This document shows positions 63,454 to 64,000 of a DNA stretch of 64,000 bases, one piece after another. The notes under the pieces were generated by a model. It saw only the letters and a list, made by a program, of their open reading frames with translations, was not told the DNA's origin and ran no database searches. Both the position numbers and the translations under genes were made by a program. Numbering within the stretch: the first letter of the stretch is position 1; each line of letters starts with the position of its first letter. The DNA is taken from contig NZ_CANKYM010000001.1 of NCBI RefSeq assembly GCF_947488185.1, positions 682,001 to 746,000 of the forward strand, given 5' to 3'. The stretch is from an uncultured Roseobacter sp. (GTDB lineage: Bacteria > Pseudomonadota > Alphaproteobacteria > Rhodobacterales > Rhodobacteraceae).

Positions 63454-64000
63454 ATGACCCAGTCGCCGGAGAGCCTGACCGCTCAGCTACTCGATGCCGC
63501 CCGGACAGCGGGTGCCGATGCCGCCGATGCCATCGTGATGCAGGGCACATCGCTCAGCATCGACGTGCGGACGGGCGCATTGGAGCATGCCGAACGGGCC
63601 GAAGCCGTGGACCTCGGGCTCCGGGTCTTTGTCGGCCAGCGCAGCGCCACGGTATCCGCGTCCGACACCGCCTCCAAGACGCTGGAGGAGATGGCCGTGC
63701 GGGCCATCGCCATGGCGCAGGAAGCCCCCGAAGACCCCTACACCGGTCTTGCCGATGCCGAGCAGCTGGCCCGTGATATAGATGTGGCGCGTCTGGAGCT
63801 GCACGATCCGACACCGGAACCCTCGCCCGCAAGCCTGCAGGAAGACGCGCAAGCCGCCGAAGCCGCAGCACTGGAGAACAAGGGCGTGACCCAGGTACAA
63901 TCCGCCTCCGCGGGGTATTCCGCCCGACATGTGCATCTGGCCGCCACCAACGGGTTTTCCGGCGGCTACAGCCGCACCAGCCGGGGGCTGTCTTGTGTCG
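63454..64000 (+). CDS. pmbA: TldD/PmbA-family metallopeptidase, N-terminal part (3' end off the window)
   Basis: From ATG 63454 (MTQSPESLTAQLLDAARTAGADAAD) the frame stays open to the right edge (182 codons). The N-terminal half of TldD/PmbA is visible: VMQGTSLSIDVRTGALEHAERAEAVDLGLRVFVGQRSATVSAS. The zinc site should lie in the missing part. The family processes small peptides, including microcin B17 and CcdA in E. coli. Confidence 0.85.
   Translation, partial: MTQSPESLTAQLLDAARTAGADAADAIVMQGTSLSIDVRTGALEHAERAEAVDLGLRVFVGQRSATVSASDTASKTLEEMAVRAIAMAQEAPEDPYTGLADAEQLARDIDVARLELHDPTPEPSPASLQEDAQAAEAAALENKGVTQVQSASAGYSARHVHLAATNGFSGGYSRTSRGLSCV

Noticed and set aside
1..64000. CRISPR arrays, rRNA, complete tRNA genes, insertion sequences
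   Set aside because: Gaps were read for regular repeats, tRNA ends and transposase patterns; none was found apart from the tRNA-Leu fragment.

Overview
The window reads as chromosome of an alphaproteobacterium of the order Rhodobacterales (roseobacter-like). The basis is the gene set and order: DUF3576 lipoprotein-leuS-lptE-holA, ftsK-lolA, a Rhodobacter-type porin, a DUF2125 protein, a DUF1403/ScpB pair, and a glycine-betaine/dimethylglycine demethylation operon. This is inference from gene content; no rRNA or complete tRNA gene is present to confirm it.

Bases 1 to about 20,413 look like the right-hand part of a mobilizable genomic island. From the right edge leftward it holds: a 16-bp piece identical to the 3' end of a tRNA-Leu gene (putative attachment site, 20398-20413); a dyad operator and a tyrosine integrase; traD and traC on the plus strand; a Ti/RSF1010-type origin of transfer (18273-18300); a divergent traA relaxase gene broken by a one-base insertion; an AlpA-type regulator; and DUF1403 plus an orphan ScpB. 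Further left are two very large minus-strand genes of unknown function, joined by a 4-bp ATGA overlap. The first encodes 3,324 residues with a twin-arginine signal, a long helical middle and a beta-rich C-terminus. The second opens at 3065 and is still open at the left edge after 1,021 codons. Because the tRNA fragment points rightward and no intact tRNA lies to its left here, the island probably continues past the left edge with the giant genes as cargo. This two-gene module is the best candidate for an undescribed system.

From 20.4 to 22.2 kb there is a short accessory stretch (a DUF3775 protein and a small J-domain protein). From 22.2 to 64 kb the content is ordinary chromosome: an ArsR/AHSA1 pair; an RluA-type pseudouridine synthase; an apparent six-gene operon (XRE-cupin regulator, LysE exporter, GFA protein, DMGDH-like, homocysteine methyltransferase, DMGDH-like) with operator-like palindromes in front; msrC-thiolase; a STAS/anti-sigma kinase pair; a gamma-glutamyltransferase; hspQ; a lytic transglycosylase; amidase-aminotransferase-ftsK-lolA; a UbiH-type hydroxylase; a thioredoxin/LON/Trm112 cluster; xthA; an OmpR-type response regulator; ribA-L,D-transpeptidase; a YggS protein; a porin with a clear terminator; leuS-lptE-holA; GFA, GST and flavoprotein genes; an MscS channel; an HNH protein; enoyl-CoA hydratase/SDR; DUF2125; and the start of pmbA/tldD at the right edge.

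No CRISPR array, rRNA, complete tRNA or insertion sequence was seen.
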